This document shows, in pieces, positions 35,528 to 45,624 of a DNA stretch of 64,000 nucleotides. Numbering within the stretch: the stretch's first letter is position 1; every line of letters begins with the position of its first letter. The stretch spans positions 372,001 to 436,000 of the forward strand of contig CBDATB010000013.1 in NCBI GenBank assembly GCA_965199745.1, given 5' to 3'. Under the pieces are notes generated by a model. It did not search any database. It saw only the letters and a list, made by a program, of their open reading frames with translations, and was not told where the DNA came from. The DNA is from CBDATB01 sp965199745. Its GTDB lineage: Bacteria; Bacteroidota; Bacteroidia; Cytophagales; Flammeovirgaceae. The translations under genes were made by a program, and so were the position numbers.

Positions 35528-38473
35528 TTAAAATCTGATGCTTGTAACTAGGAGTTCCCATCTGTTCGGGCTTACATTGGCGGCGGTAGATTCTAACAGT
35601 CTGCTGTATCTTAGCCCCGCACTGAGGTCTATCAAGCGAACAGCTCTGAAATCAAATAACAATTCTACACCTACGGAACGCAGAGTATTTTGAATAAAAA
35701 AATTGTTGTCGTTACGTGCAATACTCTGAGGTGGTATCGATAGGGAACTTTGCAAAACAATATCTCTTGTATTGTGAGCATTGATAGTACCTTTGGCAAC
35801 ATCGTAGAAAAAATTCGCCCGTATTCTTTGTATGAAAGCAAAAGAGCCAAGTGCTAAGTCGGGGTAGAGAACTGGTAGGCTGTAATTAAAGGACAAGCGT
35901 TGCACGTTGTCGTAAGCGACAGCAGAATAACCACGAGGGTATACAAAGATGTTCGAAAAACTATAAGAATCAGTTAGATTGACCGTGTTAGTAGAGGCGG
36001 TTAAGAAAAAACTGTGTGAACGGAAAATCCCTGGAAAAAATAATGCAGCATCTAGCTGAAAACGGCTACCACTATTATTCTCCGACAATAGGGTAGTATT
36101 GTATCGAAGCCTAAAACTTTGACCCCACCTTGGGTTGACGTGCTTAATAGTTCTTCTGCGAGAATTAGAGAAACGCAAATCAAAGCCCAACGTACTAAAA
36201 TTGCCATTTCTGCGAGCAGCAAAAAACTCATTCTGATAATTGACATTGCGTAAATTGTAGTCAATATCAACAGTAAAACCGGCTGTATACACCCCTGCCG
36301 ATAAATTCAGGGGTAAACAAATGCCCATTTGCACCTGCATTTCTTCCCAGCGATTGCTCAAAGAACTAATAACGGCTGTGGTATCTCCTTCCGATATCCG
36401 ATCGACAATTGCCAACTCTACGCCTCTTCTAGAATTTCCGAAAGAAAAGCCTGTTTTTAAAACCGGAAAATATTCTCCATACCACAAAGAAGCATTGTAT
36501 CTAAAGTTTTGTTCATTGCCATTATAATTAGCACTCAACACCCCTGAAACTGTGCTGAATTTATTTTGTGTAAATAGAGTTAAGCTATAGTTAGGGGGGG
36601 TAATATTGGGTTGAAGGGTATGAAAATTAAAAGGATTAGATTTAGTACGAAAGCCCGTAACAGCATATTGCTCTTCAGGAATACTAGACAATATATCGCC
36701 ACCCTCTTTTTCAGCAAGTGGCTGATAAAAGTCGGGTAAATGTACATCTTGCGCACTAACAGCTTTCCACGTTTCGGGCTGAAGTGATACTTTTTTTAAA
36801 TCAAAGCCCAAAGCTGTAAACTCACTCATGAGCAGGTAAGTGCCATCCTCTGAAACATAGGGTTGGTAAGCACCCAACAGCGTAGAAGTAACTTGAAAAA
36901 TTCTTTTAGTTTCTATATCTAAGGCATAAATATTATCGATACCACTCAAAGCAGCCTGAAAATATACATACTTTCCACGCGGAAAAGGGTTGGCAATTTG
37001 GTAAGTGTTATAATCAGTCAAATAACTTACCTTTCCGTCAGCTATTGCTACTTTTATCAAGGCATTGCCCGATTTATTCTGTGCAACTGCTACAATATAC
37101 TGATCGTCATCTGTCCATTTCGGAAAAGAAAAAGCATCGGTGTGGCTGCTTGTCAGTATTTGTATTGGCTTGCCCGTGTGAGCATTAAGAATTACTAAAC
37201 GTTGGATATTAGGATCTGGTACTTCTACAGCTACCAGATATTGCCCTTCATTAGAAAAAGCAGGGGTAAAATACTTGCTATGTCTACTTAGTCGTTGCTT
37301 TTGGCGCGTAGATAAGTTGTAGGTAAAAATATCGGTATACACCCTATTTGCCCAGCGCTTATCAAAGCTGTACTGCGCCCAAACTAGCCTACCTTTATTA
37401 TAGGAAAGTGCTGCATTAAGGTTTGTAAAATTGCCCGGCGAGATAATGCGTTTCTCTTGTCCTAAACTATCAATATAATAGTAAGTTTTAATTTGGTCGA
37501 AGCTCGATTTTTCTGCAATAAAATTATTATCATTGACAACTATGGGGTTTGTATAGCTGGTAAAGTGTTTTTTCTTGAAGTGGTTAATTTTTGTCGAAGC
37601 TGTCAAGCTCAGTTGCTCGGCTTGTTTCTGCCATTGTTCGCGGAGTTTATCAGCAGTAGTACGATAGAGTTTTTTGGTACTTAAACCTGTTTTTTTCCGC
37701 AAATTTCGGCTCAATGGGTAAAAGATACCTTTGTATTTGACAGCATCTTCTACAATTTGCTTCCAAGTATCATCGCCAAACTCTCGCCTAGCATGAGTAA
37801 TCATATAATAACCCAAGTGGTAGTGGTCTGGTACATAGTCTCTGATAGATCGGGCACTAAATTTCTCATAATTATAATTTCTTCCACTCAACAGTAAAGC
37901 GCGATATTCTTTGATAAAAACAGGCATGCGTCCTCTTCCTCCGTGCGTTAGTACTGTTTCTGTAAGAGTAGCATCTCCTTCAAAATACCAGCGCGGTAGA
38001 GCCATGCCCGCCATAGTACCCCAGCCACCTTGTCCAAAAAAATAATATGCCAGATTTGTAATTCCTTTACGGGCATTGAGAAACTGCTGTACGTGCCGAT
38101 ACTCGTGTATGGCTAACAAGTCGACCCAATCTACAGGACCGGCAAAAGAAAATTGCGGAGGGGTGGTAAAAAATTCAGAACGGAAAGGCAAGAGGCTAAC
38201 AAAGCCATTAGGAATAATGCTTTGCCCGTGTAAAATAATACTTACTTTACCGGTTCTATTACCAATAGAATATTGCGCGTTATCGTAAAGATAGTGAACC
38301 AGTGAGGATACCCGCTGGGCTTTGGACTCGAGCTTGCTGGGGAAAACCACTTGTACTTTATCCGTATTAATTTGATTCCACTTTACAGAAGGAGGGTTCA
38401 AACCTAAAAAAAAACTCTGAGAAAAGCTCTTAGAACTTATACCCAGCAAAATGATATACAATAAGAATTTCAT
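35528..38473 (-). CDS. Predicted outer-membrane protein: gluzincin-like peptidase domain + beta-propeller + barrel
   Basis: 981 residues. Signal peptide (1-19, '...SSKSFSQ'). An N-terminal zinc-peptidase-like domain has H123-E-Y-R-H127 in 'LLAIHEYRHVQQF' and a plausible third ligand E165 in 'RWYFEGDATLTE', the HExxH...E spacing of gluzincins. A TolB/PD40-type propeller follows (about 300-590, repeats such as 'FTPAFSNEGQYLVAVEVPD' and 'PKWTDDDQYIVAVAQ'). The C-terminal 350 residues are Tyr/Phe/Asn-rich alternating strands ending 'SIRF', as expected for an outer-membrane barrel. The combination suggests a surface or periplasmic protease anchored in the outer membrane. Function and substrate are not known to me. 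Confidence 0.82.
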   Translation of the reverse strand: MKFLLYIILLGISSKSFSQSFFLGLNPPSVKWNQINTDKVQVVFPSKLESKAQRVSSLVHYLYDNAQYSIGNRTGKVSIILHGQSIIPNGFVSLLPFRSEFFTTPPQFSFAGPVDWVDLLAIHEYRHVQQFLNARKGITNLAYYFFGQGGWGTMAGMALPRWYFEGDATLTETVLTHGGRGRMPVFIKEYRALLLSGRNYNYEKFSARSIRDYVPDHYHLGYYMITHARREFGDDTWKQIVEDAVKYKGIFYPLSRNLRKKTGLSTKKLYRTTADKLREQWQKQAEQLSLTASTKINHFKKKHFTSYTNPIVVNDNNFIAEKSSFDQIKTYYYIDSLGQEKRIISPGNFTNLNAALSYNKGRLVWAQYSFDKRWANRVYTDIFTYNLSTRQKQRLSRHSKYFTPAFSNEGQYLVAVEVPDPNIQRLVILNAHTGKPIQILTSSHTDAFSFPKWTDDDQYIVAVAQNKSGNALIKVAIADGKVSYLTDYNTYQIANPFPRGKYVYFQAALSGIDNIYALDIETKRIFQVTSTLLGAYQPYVSEDGTYLLMSEFTALGFDLKKVSLQPETWKAVSAQDVHLPDFYQPLAEKEGGDILSSIPEEQYAVTGFRTKSNPFNFHTLQPNITPPNYSLTLFTQNKFSTVSGVLSANYNGNEQNFRYNASLWYGEYFPVLKTGFSFGNSRRGVELAIVDRISEGDTTAVISSLSNRWEEMQVQMGICLPLNLSAGVYTAGFTVDIDYNLRNVNYQNEFFAARRNGNFSTLGFDLRFSNSRRRTIKHVNPRWGQSFRLRYNTTLLSENNSGSRFQLDAALFFPGIFRSHSFFLTASTNTVNLTDSYSFSNIFVYPRGYSAVAYDNVQRLSFNYSLPVLYPDLALGSFAFIQRIRANFFYDVAKGTINAHNTRDIVLQSSLSIPPQSIARNDNNFFIQNTLRSVGVELLFDFRAVRLIDLSAGLRYSRLLESTAANVSPNRWELLVTSIRF

Positions 38474-38629
38474 TGTTTTTTTGATTGCGAGTTTTTACAA
38501 CATATTTCTCCACGAAGATGGAAAAAGTAATAGTAAGTATTGTTTTTGACTTTTTGTTAGTCTTTGTTTAAATATATCCATTAGAAAATGTCTTTATGTC
38601 ATATGTTTTTATCTACAGTTTAGTATACT

Positions 38630-38670
38630 CTGACAAAAATTATATCATCAGCTATTGGCCAGTTTTTTGA
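38630..38670 (+). promoter_or_regulatory. Candidate stress promoter of clpB (CTGACA-N19-TTGGC-N8-TTGA)
   Basis: In the 305-bp gap before clpB, CTGACA (38630-38635) is followed at exactly 25 bases by TTGGC (38655-38659) and TTGA (38667-38670). The dnaK upstream region has the same three elements at the same distances. GG and GA are 10 bases apart, as in sigma-54 -24/-12 promoters (GG-N10-GC), but with GA in place of GC. The rest of the gap shows nothing else I can support. Confidence 0.5.
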
Positions 38671-38778
38671 AAGACAACATTTGCGAGTAAAATACTAAAA
38701 ATACTCCTTGTTTTTGAATGGCTACTTTTTTATTATTGAGACAAATATATTGAAATAATTATCAATCGATAAACAGCT

Positions 38779-41391
38779 GTGAATTTTAATACATACACCA
38801 TCAAATCGCAGGAAGTGCTACAAAAGGCAAGTGACCTTGTCCGGTCGGCAAAGCAGCAAATTATTGAACCCGTACACCTATTGCAAGCTATTTTTGAGCA
38901 GGGAGGTAGCCTCACGAACTTTGTGATACAAAAACTCAATATCGAAGAGGATACTTTTTTGCAAAAACTAAAAATAATTCTCAGGAATTACCCTCAATCA
39001 AGTGGAGATAAACCTTACCTATCCAACTATGCGGCTAAGGTTTTGCAAAAAGCAGAAGACTACCGAAAAAGTCTTAAAGATGAATACCTTGCTATTGAAC
39101 ATATTTTATTGGGTCTGTTATCGGGCAAGGACAAAGTGGCGCGCTTAATGAAAGAGGTTGGTTTTGAAGAAAAAGCCCTACTCACAGCCATTGATGAATT
39201 GCGGGCTGGAGCCTCAGTGAAAGATCCCCATGCAGAAAGCCGTTACCAGGCGTTAGAGCGTTATTCGCAAAATTTGAATGAATTAGCTAAAAAAGGAAAG
39301 ATAGACCCGATCATCGGGCGTGATGAGGAAATAAGAAGAGTCTTGCAAATACTCTCTAGAAGAACGAAAAATAATCCGATGCTCGTGGGTGCTTCTGGTG
39401 TGGGAAAAACCGCTATTGCCGAAGGTATGGCCCAACGCATTGTATCAGGAGATGCGCCAGAAAATTTGCGCCACGTTACTCTTGTTGCCCTAGACATGGG
39501 CTTGCTCATTGCAGGGTCCAAATATAAAGGAGAGTTCGAAGAAAGACTCAAGGCAGTTATCAAAGAAGTGGTCGATTCAAGCGGGAAAATAGTATTATTT
39601 ATCGACGAAATTCACACGCTTGTTGGCGCAGGTGCTGACGGAAACGGCGCTATGGACGCTGCCAACCTACTCAAACCTGCCTTGGCAAGAGGCGAACTCA
39701 AAGCTATTGGAACTACTACCCTGAACGAGTACCAAAAATATATCGAAAAAGACAAGGCACTAGAAAGAAGGTTCCAGCGCATATTAGTAGACGAACCCAA
39801 TCTATCCGACTCTATTTCTATTCTTAGAGGAATCAAAGAAAAATATGAAGTACACCATGGGGTGCAAATCAAAGATGACGCTATTACTGCCTCAGTAACA
39901 CTTGCTCACCGCTACATTACCGATAGGCAGTTACCCGATAAAGCTATAGACCTAATGGACGAAGCTGCCTCAAAAATGCGCATAGCAATTGACTCTCTAC
40001 CCGAAGAACTGGATGAATTGCAGAGAAAAGTGATGCAACTAGAAATTGAAAGAGAGGTTATTCGAAGAGAAAAAAATACAACCAAAGAGGTTTTATTAAG
40101 CAAACAAATTGCAGAACTTAACGACCAGCTCAGCCACTTGAAAGCCCAGTGGAAAAGTGAAAAAGCCATTATCGAAGGCATTAAGCAAGCCAAAGCAGCT
40201 ATCGACAACTACAAAATTAAAGCAGAGCAAGCCGAGCTTGCAGGAGATTATGGCAAGGTGGCAGAGTTGCGATATAGTAAAATTAAAGAAGCCGAACAAA
40301 AGCTAGCAGCACTCCGCCAACAGTCTAAAATACAAAATCAGCACCAGCCCTTATTACGAGAAGAAGTCAATGCAGAAAATATTGCAGAAGTAGTTTCAAA
40401 ATGGACGGGTATTCCGGTTAGCAAAATGCTAGAAAGTGAAAAACAGAAGCTGTTACATCTAGAGCAGGCATTAGCTGAGCGAGTAGCCGGCCAGAAGCCA
40501 GCTATTGTAGCCATCTCTGATGCTGTCAGGAGAAGTCGTGCAGGGCTACAAGACCCACGCCGACCAGTCGGCTCGTTTATTTTCCTAGGAACAACAGGCG
40601 TGGGAAAAACTGAGCTAGCTAAAGCTCTAGCTTCTTTTTTGTTCAATGACGAACATGCCATGATACGCATTGATATGTCTGAATATCAAGAAAAACACAC
40701 CGTTAGCCGATTGATAGGCGCACCTCCAGGCTACATCGGCTACGATGAGGGCGGGCAGCTGACCGAAGCAGTCAGAAAAAAGCCATATGCTGTTATTTTG
40801 CTCGACGAAATTGAAAAGGCAAATCCCGATGTATTTAATATATTATTACAAGTATTGGATGATGGCAGGCTCACCGATAGTAAGGGTAGATTGGCAGATT
40901 TTAAAAATACTATTATCGTGATGACCTCCAATATCGGCTCGCATATTATTATGGAAAATTTTGAGAAACTCAATCGTGAAAATAAGCAAGCTATTGAGGC
41001 TCAAACTAAAGACCAAGTTTTTCATTTGCTCAAGAGTACTATCCGCCCCGAATTCTTGAACCGAGTCGATGATATTATCATGTTTGATCCACTTTCAGAA
41101 AAAGACATTAAAAAAATTGTTCGTATGCAGTTCAAGGATATTCAAAAGCGACTAGCACCTAACGGTATAGAAATAGAAGCAGATGAGGAGAGCCTGAATT
41201 ACTTAGCAGAAGCAGGATATGATCCGCAGTTCGGCGCAAGACCGCTAAGAAGAGTAATGCAAAAGTTATTACTCAACGATTTGTCTAAAAAAATACTAAG
41301 CGGAAAAATACACAAAGATTCGGTAGTAGGAGTTACTCTGGGCGAAGATAAGCAGATTCAGTTTCACAATATTGAAAATATCGATATCTGA
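38779..41391 (+). CDS. clpB: ATP-dependent disaggregase ClpB
   Basis: 870 residues. N-terminal Clp repeat domain (1-145), first AAA+ module with Walker A 'GASGVGKT' (204-211), a long coiled-coil middle domain (about 405-530, Glu/Lys/Ala-rich), second AAA+ module with Walker A 'GTTGVGKTELAKAL' (from about 604), and C-terminal 'YDPQFGARPLRRVMQ'. The middle domain separates ClpB from ClpA/ClpC; it works with DnaK, also in this window, to dissolve protein aggregates. The GTG start is supported by 'MNFNTYTIKSQEVLQ', the usual N-terminus. Likely heat-induced through the shared upstream motif. Confidence 0.97.
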   Translation: MNFNTYTIKSQEVLQKASDLVRSAKQQIIEPVHLLQAIFEQGGSLTNFVIQKLNIEEDTFLQKLKIILRNYPQSSGDKPYLSNYAAKVLQKAEDYRKSLKDEYLAIEHILLGLLSGKDKVARLMKEVGFEEKALLTAIDELRAGASVKDPHAESRYQALERYSQNLNELAKKGKIDPIIGRDEEIRRVLQILSRRTKNNPMLVGASGVGKTAIAEGMAQRIVSGDAPENLRHVTLVALDMGLLIAGSKYKGEFEERLKAVIKEVVDSSGKIVLFIDEIHTLVGAGADGNGAMDAANLLKPALARGELKAIGTTTLNEYQKYIEKDKALERRFQRILVDEPNLSDSISILRGIKEKYEVHHGVQIKDDAITASVTLAHRYITDRQLPDKAIDLMDEAASKMRIAIDSLPEELDELQRKVMQLEIEREVIRREKNTTKEVLLSKQIAELNDQLSHLKAQWKSEKAIIEGIKQAKAAIDNYKIKAEQAELAGDYGKVAELRYSKIKEAEQKLAALRQQSKIQNQHQPLLREEVNAENIAEVVSKWTGIPVSKMLESEKQKLLHLEQALAERVAGQKPAIVAISDAVRRSRAGLQDPRRPVGSFIFLGTTGVGKTELAKALASFLFNDEHAMIRIDMSEYQEKHTVSRLIGAPPGYIGYDEGGQLTEAVRKKPYAVILLDEIEKANPDVFNILLQVLDDGRLTDSKGRLADFKNTIIVMTSNIGSHIIMENFEKLNRENKQAIEAQTKDQVFHLLKSTIRPEFLNRVDDIIMFDPLSEKDIKKIVRMQFKDIQKRLAPNGIEIEADEESLNYLAEAGYDPQFGARPLRRVMQKLLLNDLSKKILSGKIHKDSVVGVTLGEDKQIQFHNIENIDI

Positions 41392-41428
41392 GTTTAATAT
41401 TAGATTGGCACAATAAAAAAACTAATAA

Positions 41429-43534
41429 TCATAGTAGGCTAGCTTTGCCGATTTTTTGCGGTCCTATTTTAAAAAATTCTTTGTGGCAGTTAAAACGGCA
41501 CTGCCCTGGTCGAGGCATTATTTTTACATAATCCCCATTTTCCAGCATTTTGTATGAGTTTACATTGTCAATCAGCGCATAGTAAAGAATGTTAATGAGT
41601 TCTTGTTTGCACTTGTCGTCAACAACCATAAACAGAGACTCTATGCGTCTGTCGAAACTTCTAACCATTACATCAGCACTGCCGCACAAAATTTTAGGGT
41701 TGTTGTTATTGTGAAAGTAAATAATTCTGGAGTGTTCTAAATAGTCTCCTACAATAGAGTGAACACATATATTTTCGCTTAATTTTTCTCTTCCTGGTCT
41801 GAGGCAGCAAATACCTCGTACAATCAATTTTATCTTTACACCTGCCTGAGAGGCTTTATACAAAGCATCAATAAATTTATCATCTTGCAAAGAGTTTATT
41901 TTGATAACAATGCTAGCAGGTAATCCCTTTTTGGCATGCTCAGCTTCCTGCCTAACTAGGGTAATTAGGCGGCTACGCATAAACTTAGGAGAAGTTAGTA
42001 ACCAATCGTAGGCTTTGGGTTTAGAATGACCGGTAATTGCATTAAAAAATTCTGAAACATCTTTGGCATAACTCTCTCTGGCGGTAATTAGCCCAATATC
42101 AGTATACAGTTTGGAAGTTACCTCGTTATAATTTCCGGTTGCTAGGTGTACATAGCGGGTTATTTTTTCACCTTCTTTCCTGACAATCATCATAATCTTC
42201 GTATGTGTTTTCAGGTTGCTCAAGCCGTGAATAACAAAACAGCCTGCTTTTTGTAATAGGTTTGCCTGAACAATATTGTTTTCTTCGTCGAATCGGGCTT
42301 TTAGTTCAAAAAGCACCGAAACGTGCTTACCATTTTCTGCCGCTTTGAGTAAGGCATTAATTACTCTAGAGTTTTTCGCTAGCCGGTAAATGGTTGTTTT
42401 GACAGCCAATACTTTTGGGTCTTCAGCGGCTTTTTCTAACATCTCTAACACATGATCCATACTGTTGTATGGATGATGTAATAGTACATCTTGTTTTCGA
42501 TAGTGCCGAAAAACACTACCCGACTGCTTTGCCCGCAAGGCAAGAGGTAATACGGTGCTGTGTTTAGAAACTGCTCTTGTCCTGAACGCATGATGATTTA
42601 CGATTTGCCAGAGCCTAGATAAATCTATTAACCTATCTATTTTAAAAATATTATGCTCATCAATACGCCATTTCTGCTTTAATTTACGGAGCAGAAAAGT
42701 CGAGTGGTTTACCTCAATTTCAAGCCTGACTACTCTGCCTGTACGACGTGTTTTTAGCTTTCGTTTAATTTCATCGATAAAATCACTTTCGAGATCTTCG
42801 CTCTCTTCTATCGTATAATCGCCATTACGGGTAATTCTAAATAAGTTGATAGATAAAATCCTTACATTTCTGAAAAGGTGGTGCAAATGCGTACGAATGA
42901 TTTCTTCTATGGGAAGGAAAAGAATTTCATTTTTTCTTTCAATCTCAAAAAAACGTGAAAGATTTTGCGGAATTTGTATAAAAGATATTTTTTTTTTGTC
43001 CCGTGTATCTTTCTCATCTTTGGTAATAACACCAAAAATGAGAACATTATTCATTAACATGGGAAAAGGATGATAACCATCTGCTACCATAGGGGTGAGC
43101 ATGGGGAAAATAGTCTTCTGAAAATAATTTTCAGCTAATTGTTTTTCTTTTGTATCTAACTGATCTATTCCTACAATATTGAAATTGTTTCTGATAAACA
43201 AGGATTTGAGTTTCTTGACGAATGCGTTCTGCTCTTGGACGAAGGTTTGTAACTGCTCTAATAGTTTTACCCTAAAAGGTTCTGTTCTCAGCCCGCAGTA
43301 ATCAGTTCGCTCTTTTTGGTAGTCAATGTAGTTATACAAACTACCTACCCTAACCATAAAAAACTCGTCGAGGTTTGAGGCAGTAATAGCAATAAATTTG
43401 AGTTTTTCAAATACGTTCCGCATCTTATTCGATGCTTGATCTAAGACGCGATAGTTAAACTTTAGCCAGCTTAAATCACGACTGATGTAAGGACTCTTAT
43501 CAATTAATTCTTGTGCTTCTTCTCTGAAAATCAT
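41429..43534 (-). CDS. ppk1: Polyphosphate kinase 1
   Basis: 701 residues. Makes inorganic polyphosphate from ATP. The N-terminal domain opens with 'ISRDLSWLKFNYRVL'. The autophosphorylated histidine is H463 in 'RYVHLATGNYNEV', and the second active-site histidine is H601 in 'LEHSRIIYFHN'. 'SADVMVRSFDRRIE' is a family hallmark. Convergent with clpB, 37 bases apart. Confidence 0.96.
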   Translation of the reverse strand: MIFREEAQELIDKSPYISRDLSWLKFNYRVLDQASNKMRNVFEKLKFIAITASNLDEFFMVRVGSLYNYIDYQKERTDYCGLRTEPFRVKLLEQLQTFVQEQNAFVKKLKSLFIRNNFNIVGIDQLDTKEKQLAENYFQKTIFPMLTPMVADGYHPFPMLMNNVLIFGVITKDEKDTRDKKKISFIQIPQNLSRFFEIERKNEILFLPIEEIIRTHLHHLFRNVRILSINLFRITRNGDYTIEESEDLESDFIDEIKRKLKTRRTGRVVRLEIEVNHSTFLLRKLKQKWRIDEHNIFKIDRLIDLSRLWQIVNHHAFRTRAVSKHSTVLPLALRAKQSGSVFRHYRKQDVLLHHPYNSMDHVLEMLEKAAEDPKVLAVKTTIYRLAKNSRVINALLKAAENGKHVSVLFELKARFDEENNIVQANLLQKAGCFVIHGLSNLKTHTKIMMIVRKEGEKITRYVHLATGNYNEVTSKLYTDIGLITARESYAKDVSEFFNAITGHSKPKAYDWLLTSPKFMRSRLITLVRQEAEHAKKGLPASIVIKINSLQDDKFIDALYKASQAGVKIKLIVRGICCLRPGREKLSENICVHSIVGDYLEHSRIIYFHNNNNPKILCGSADVMVRSFDRRIESLFMVVDDKCKQELINILYYALIDNVNSYKMLENGDYVKIMPRPGQCRFNCHKEFFKIGPQKIGKASLL

Positions 43535-43708
43535 GGAGAAATAGGTAGTTTTTCCTCTTGTACTGCGTTATCAGTTTTAATGATACTACAAATTTAAAAA
43601 TAAAACAAATGTTAGGCGAATGAAGAGAGTTTTTTATAGATTAGTCAATAGTTTACTAATTTTGTCAGACCTTATAACAGTATAAACTACTTGTTCATTC
43701 ATTAGAAA

Positions 43709-44986
43709 ATGGATATACGACAAATACAGTCCGTCAAGCAGCGATATGGGATTATTGGTAATTCTTCCAAATTAAATTATGCCATACAAATTGCCCTGCA
43801 AGTTGCCCCCACCGAGTTGTCAGTATTAATTACTGGAGAGAGTGGCAGTGGTAAAGAATCCTTTTCTAAAATAATTCATCAGTTGAGTCATAGAAAGCAT
43901 GGGCAGTTCATTGCTATCAACTGCGGTGCTATTCCTGGAGGTACTATTGACTCAGAATTATTTGGGCATGAGAAAGGCTCTTTTACCGGAGCCAGCGAGG
44001 CGCGAAAAGGTTATTTTGAAGTAACTAACGGAGGTTCTATTTTTTTAGACGAAATTGCAGAGCTACCTATGGGTACGCAGGCAAGATTATTGAGAGTACT
44101 CGAAAATAAAGAATTTATGCCCGTAGGCTCTTCTAAAACGCGTAAAACAGATATTCGGCTCGTAGCTGCCACACACGTCGACTTGAAAACCCAAATAGAA
44201 AAAAGTAAATTTCGCGAAGACCTCTACTATCGTCTAAGCACGGTGCCTATTTATGTACCACCACTCAGAGAGCGTGGAGATGATATTGAGTTGTTATTTA
44301 GAAAATTCGCTACTGATTTTGCCGAAAAACATCGACTAAAGCCTATCCAACTAACTGAAAAAGCAAAAAAAATATTATGCGCTTACCGTTTCCCCGGCAA
44401 TATCAGGCAACTCAAAAATATAACAGAGCAAATCTCTGTACTCGAAATTGATAGAACAGTAGATGCAGATAAGCTAAAAACTTATTTGCCTCAAAATATA
44501 ACCAATACTTTACCTCTTTTATTAAACAATCAGCAGGAGGAAAACCAAAGTTTCAACGAAAGAGAAATTTTATATAAGCTACTTTTCGATATGAAAAAAG
44601 ACGTGACAGAGCTAAAAAAGCTCGTATTAGGTTTATTAAAAGAAGGTGACGACCAACAGCAATCCATGCAAAAATATAAGGATTTATTCCATAATATAGA
44701 TAAAGAAATTTTTACTCCCACAGCAAATTCACCTTTATTATTGGAAAACCAAGAAAACGCACCTACCACTCCCAATCAAAAAACTTTAGAAATCAAAGAA
44801 GTTGAAGACATTACACATAAAATGGAGGATGAGTCCTTATCTTTAGAAAAAAAAGAAAAAGAGTTAATTATCAAAGCCCTGTCGAAAAATAAAAACAAGC
44901 GAAAATATGCTGCCCGAGATCTGGGCATTTCTGAAAGAACTTTATATCGGAAAATAAAACAATATGATATTACAGAAAAAAAATAA
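43709..44986 (+). CDS. Sigma-54-dependent transcriptional activator (AAA+ and Fis-type HTH, no receiver)
   Basis: 425 residues. An AAA+ domain starts near residue 15: Walker A 'GESGSGKE' (43-50), sigma-54 contact loop 'GSFTGA' (90-95, instead of the classic GAFTGA), Walker B 'GSIFLDEIAELP' and the arginine-finger region 'LRERGDDIELL'. A linker of about 120 residues rich in Gln, Asn and Lys follows, then a Fis-type helix-turn-helix at 385-423 ('YAARDLGISERTLYRKIKQY'). There is no response-regulator or sensor domain. A TAATTTTG box at 43657-43664 may be its promoter. Its last 23 bases overlap lptE, so the two are cotranscribed; dnaK lies 0.75 kb downstream. Confidence 0.93.
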   Translation: MDIRQIQSVKQRYGIIGNSSKLNYAIQIALQVAPTELSVLITGESGSGKESFSKIIHQLSHRKHGQFIAINCGAIPGGTIDSELFGHEKGSFTGASEARKGYFEVTNGGSIFLDEIAELPMGTQARLLRVLENKEFMPVGSSKTRKTDIRLVAATHVDLKTQIEKSKFREDLYYRLSTVPIYVPPLRERGDDIELLFRKFATDFAEKHRLKPIQLTEKAKKILCAYRFPGNIRQLKNITEQISVLEIDRTVDADKLKTYLPQNITNTLPLLLNNQQEENQSFNEREILYKLLFDMKKDVTELKKLVLGLLKEGDDQQQSMQKYKDLFHNIDKEIFTPTANSPLLLENQENAPTTPNQKTLEIKEVEDITHKMEDESLSLEKKEKELIIKALSKNKNKRKYAARDLGISERTLYRKIKQYDITEKK

Positions 44987-45551
44987 ATTTAAAATAAATC
45001 AACATATATCATTTTATAAAAAAATATCGATAGCTACACGTATTTTGGTGCTTGTAGGCTTTGCTGCTTGCACGGGTGTAAAGCTTACTTTTTCAGGTGT
45101 AAACCTTCCGCCAGAGGTCAAAACCGTAAGCATAAGTACTTTCTTTAACGAAACCGCACAAGGTCCGGCAAATATAGATATTTTGTTTACCGAGGATTTA
45201 AAAGAATATTATCAGAGGAATACTCCACTAGACTTGATAGCTGCCGATGGCGACTTGCAGTTCGCCGGAGCAATCACCTCTTATGCAACTGCACCCGTAG
45301 CTCCAGGTGCCAGCACAAATAACAACGGAGCTATCGATCAAACTAGTCAGTTGCAGCGATTAACTATTAGGGTTTCGGTAGAGTTTATTAATCGTTTCAG
45401 CCAAGAGAATAGTTTTGCCAAACAAAGCTTTTCTTACTTCAGCGATTTTCCAGCAGACCAAAACCTTTCAGATGTAGAAAATGAATTGATAGATGAAATT
45501 TTTGAGCAGATTATTTTTGATATTTTTAATAAGACAGCCGCAGACTGGTAG
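44964..45551 (+). CDS. lptE: LptE-family LPS-assembly lipoprotein
   Basis: 195 residues. A basic N-terminus and hydrophobic stretch lead to a lipobox-like 'VGFAAC' with C36 as the lipidated residue. The mature part has 'VKLTFSGVNLPPEVKTVSI' and 'NIDILFTEDLKEYYQRNT', typical of the LptE fold of Bacteroidota, and a C-terminal helix. It should plug the LptD barrel that inserts lipopolysaccharide. Starts inside the end of the sigma-54 activator gene, a linkage often seen in this phylum. Confidence 0.88.
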   Translation: MILQKKNKFKINQHISFYKKISIATRILVLVGFAACTGVKLTFSGVNLPPEVKTVSISTFFNETAQGPANIDILFTEDLKEYYQRNTPLDLIAADGDLQFAGAITSYATAPVAPGASTNNNGAIDQTSQLQRLTIRVSVEFINRFSQENSFAKQSFSYFSDFPADQNLSDVENELIDEIFEQIIFDIFNKTAADW

Positions 45552-45624
45552 GCTGGTACTTAACTTTCTCTAGATTTGGTAAAGTAAATCAATGAACAAA
45601 CCTGTTTGTTTATCAAAACATTTA

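Noticed and set aside
44530..44775. 81-codon minus-strand open frame inside the sigma-54 activator linker
   Set aside because: It lies fully inside a well-supported gene on the other strand and shows no family features.
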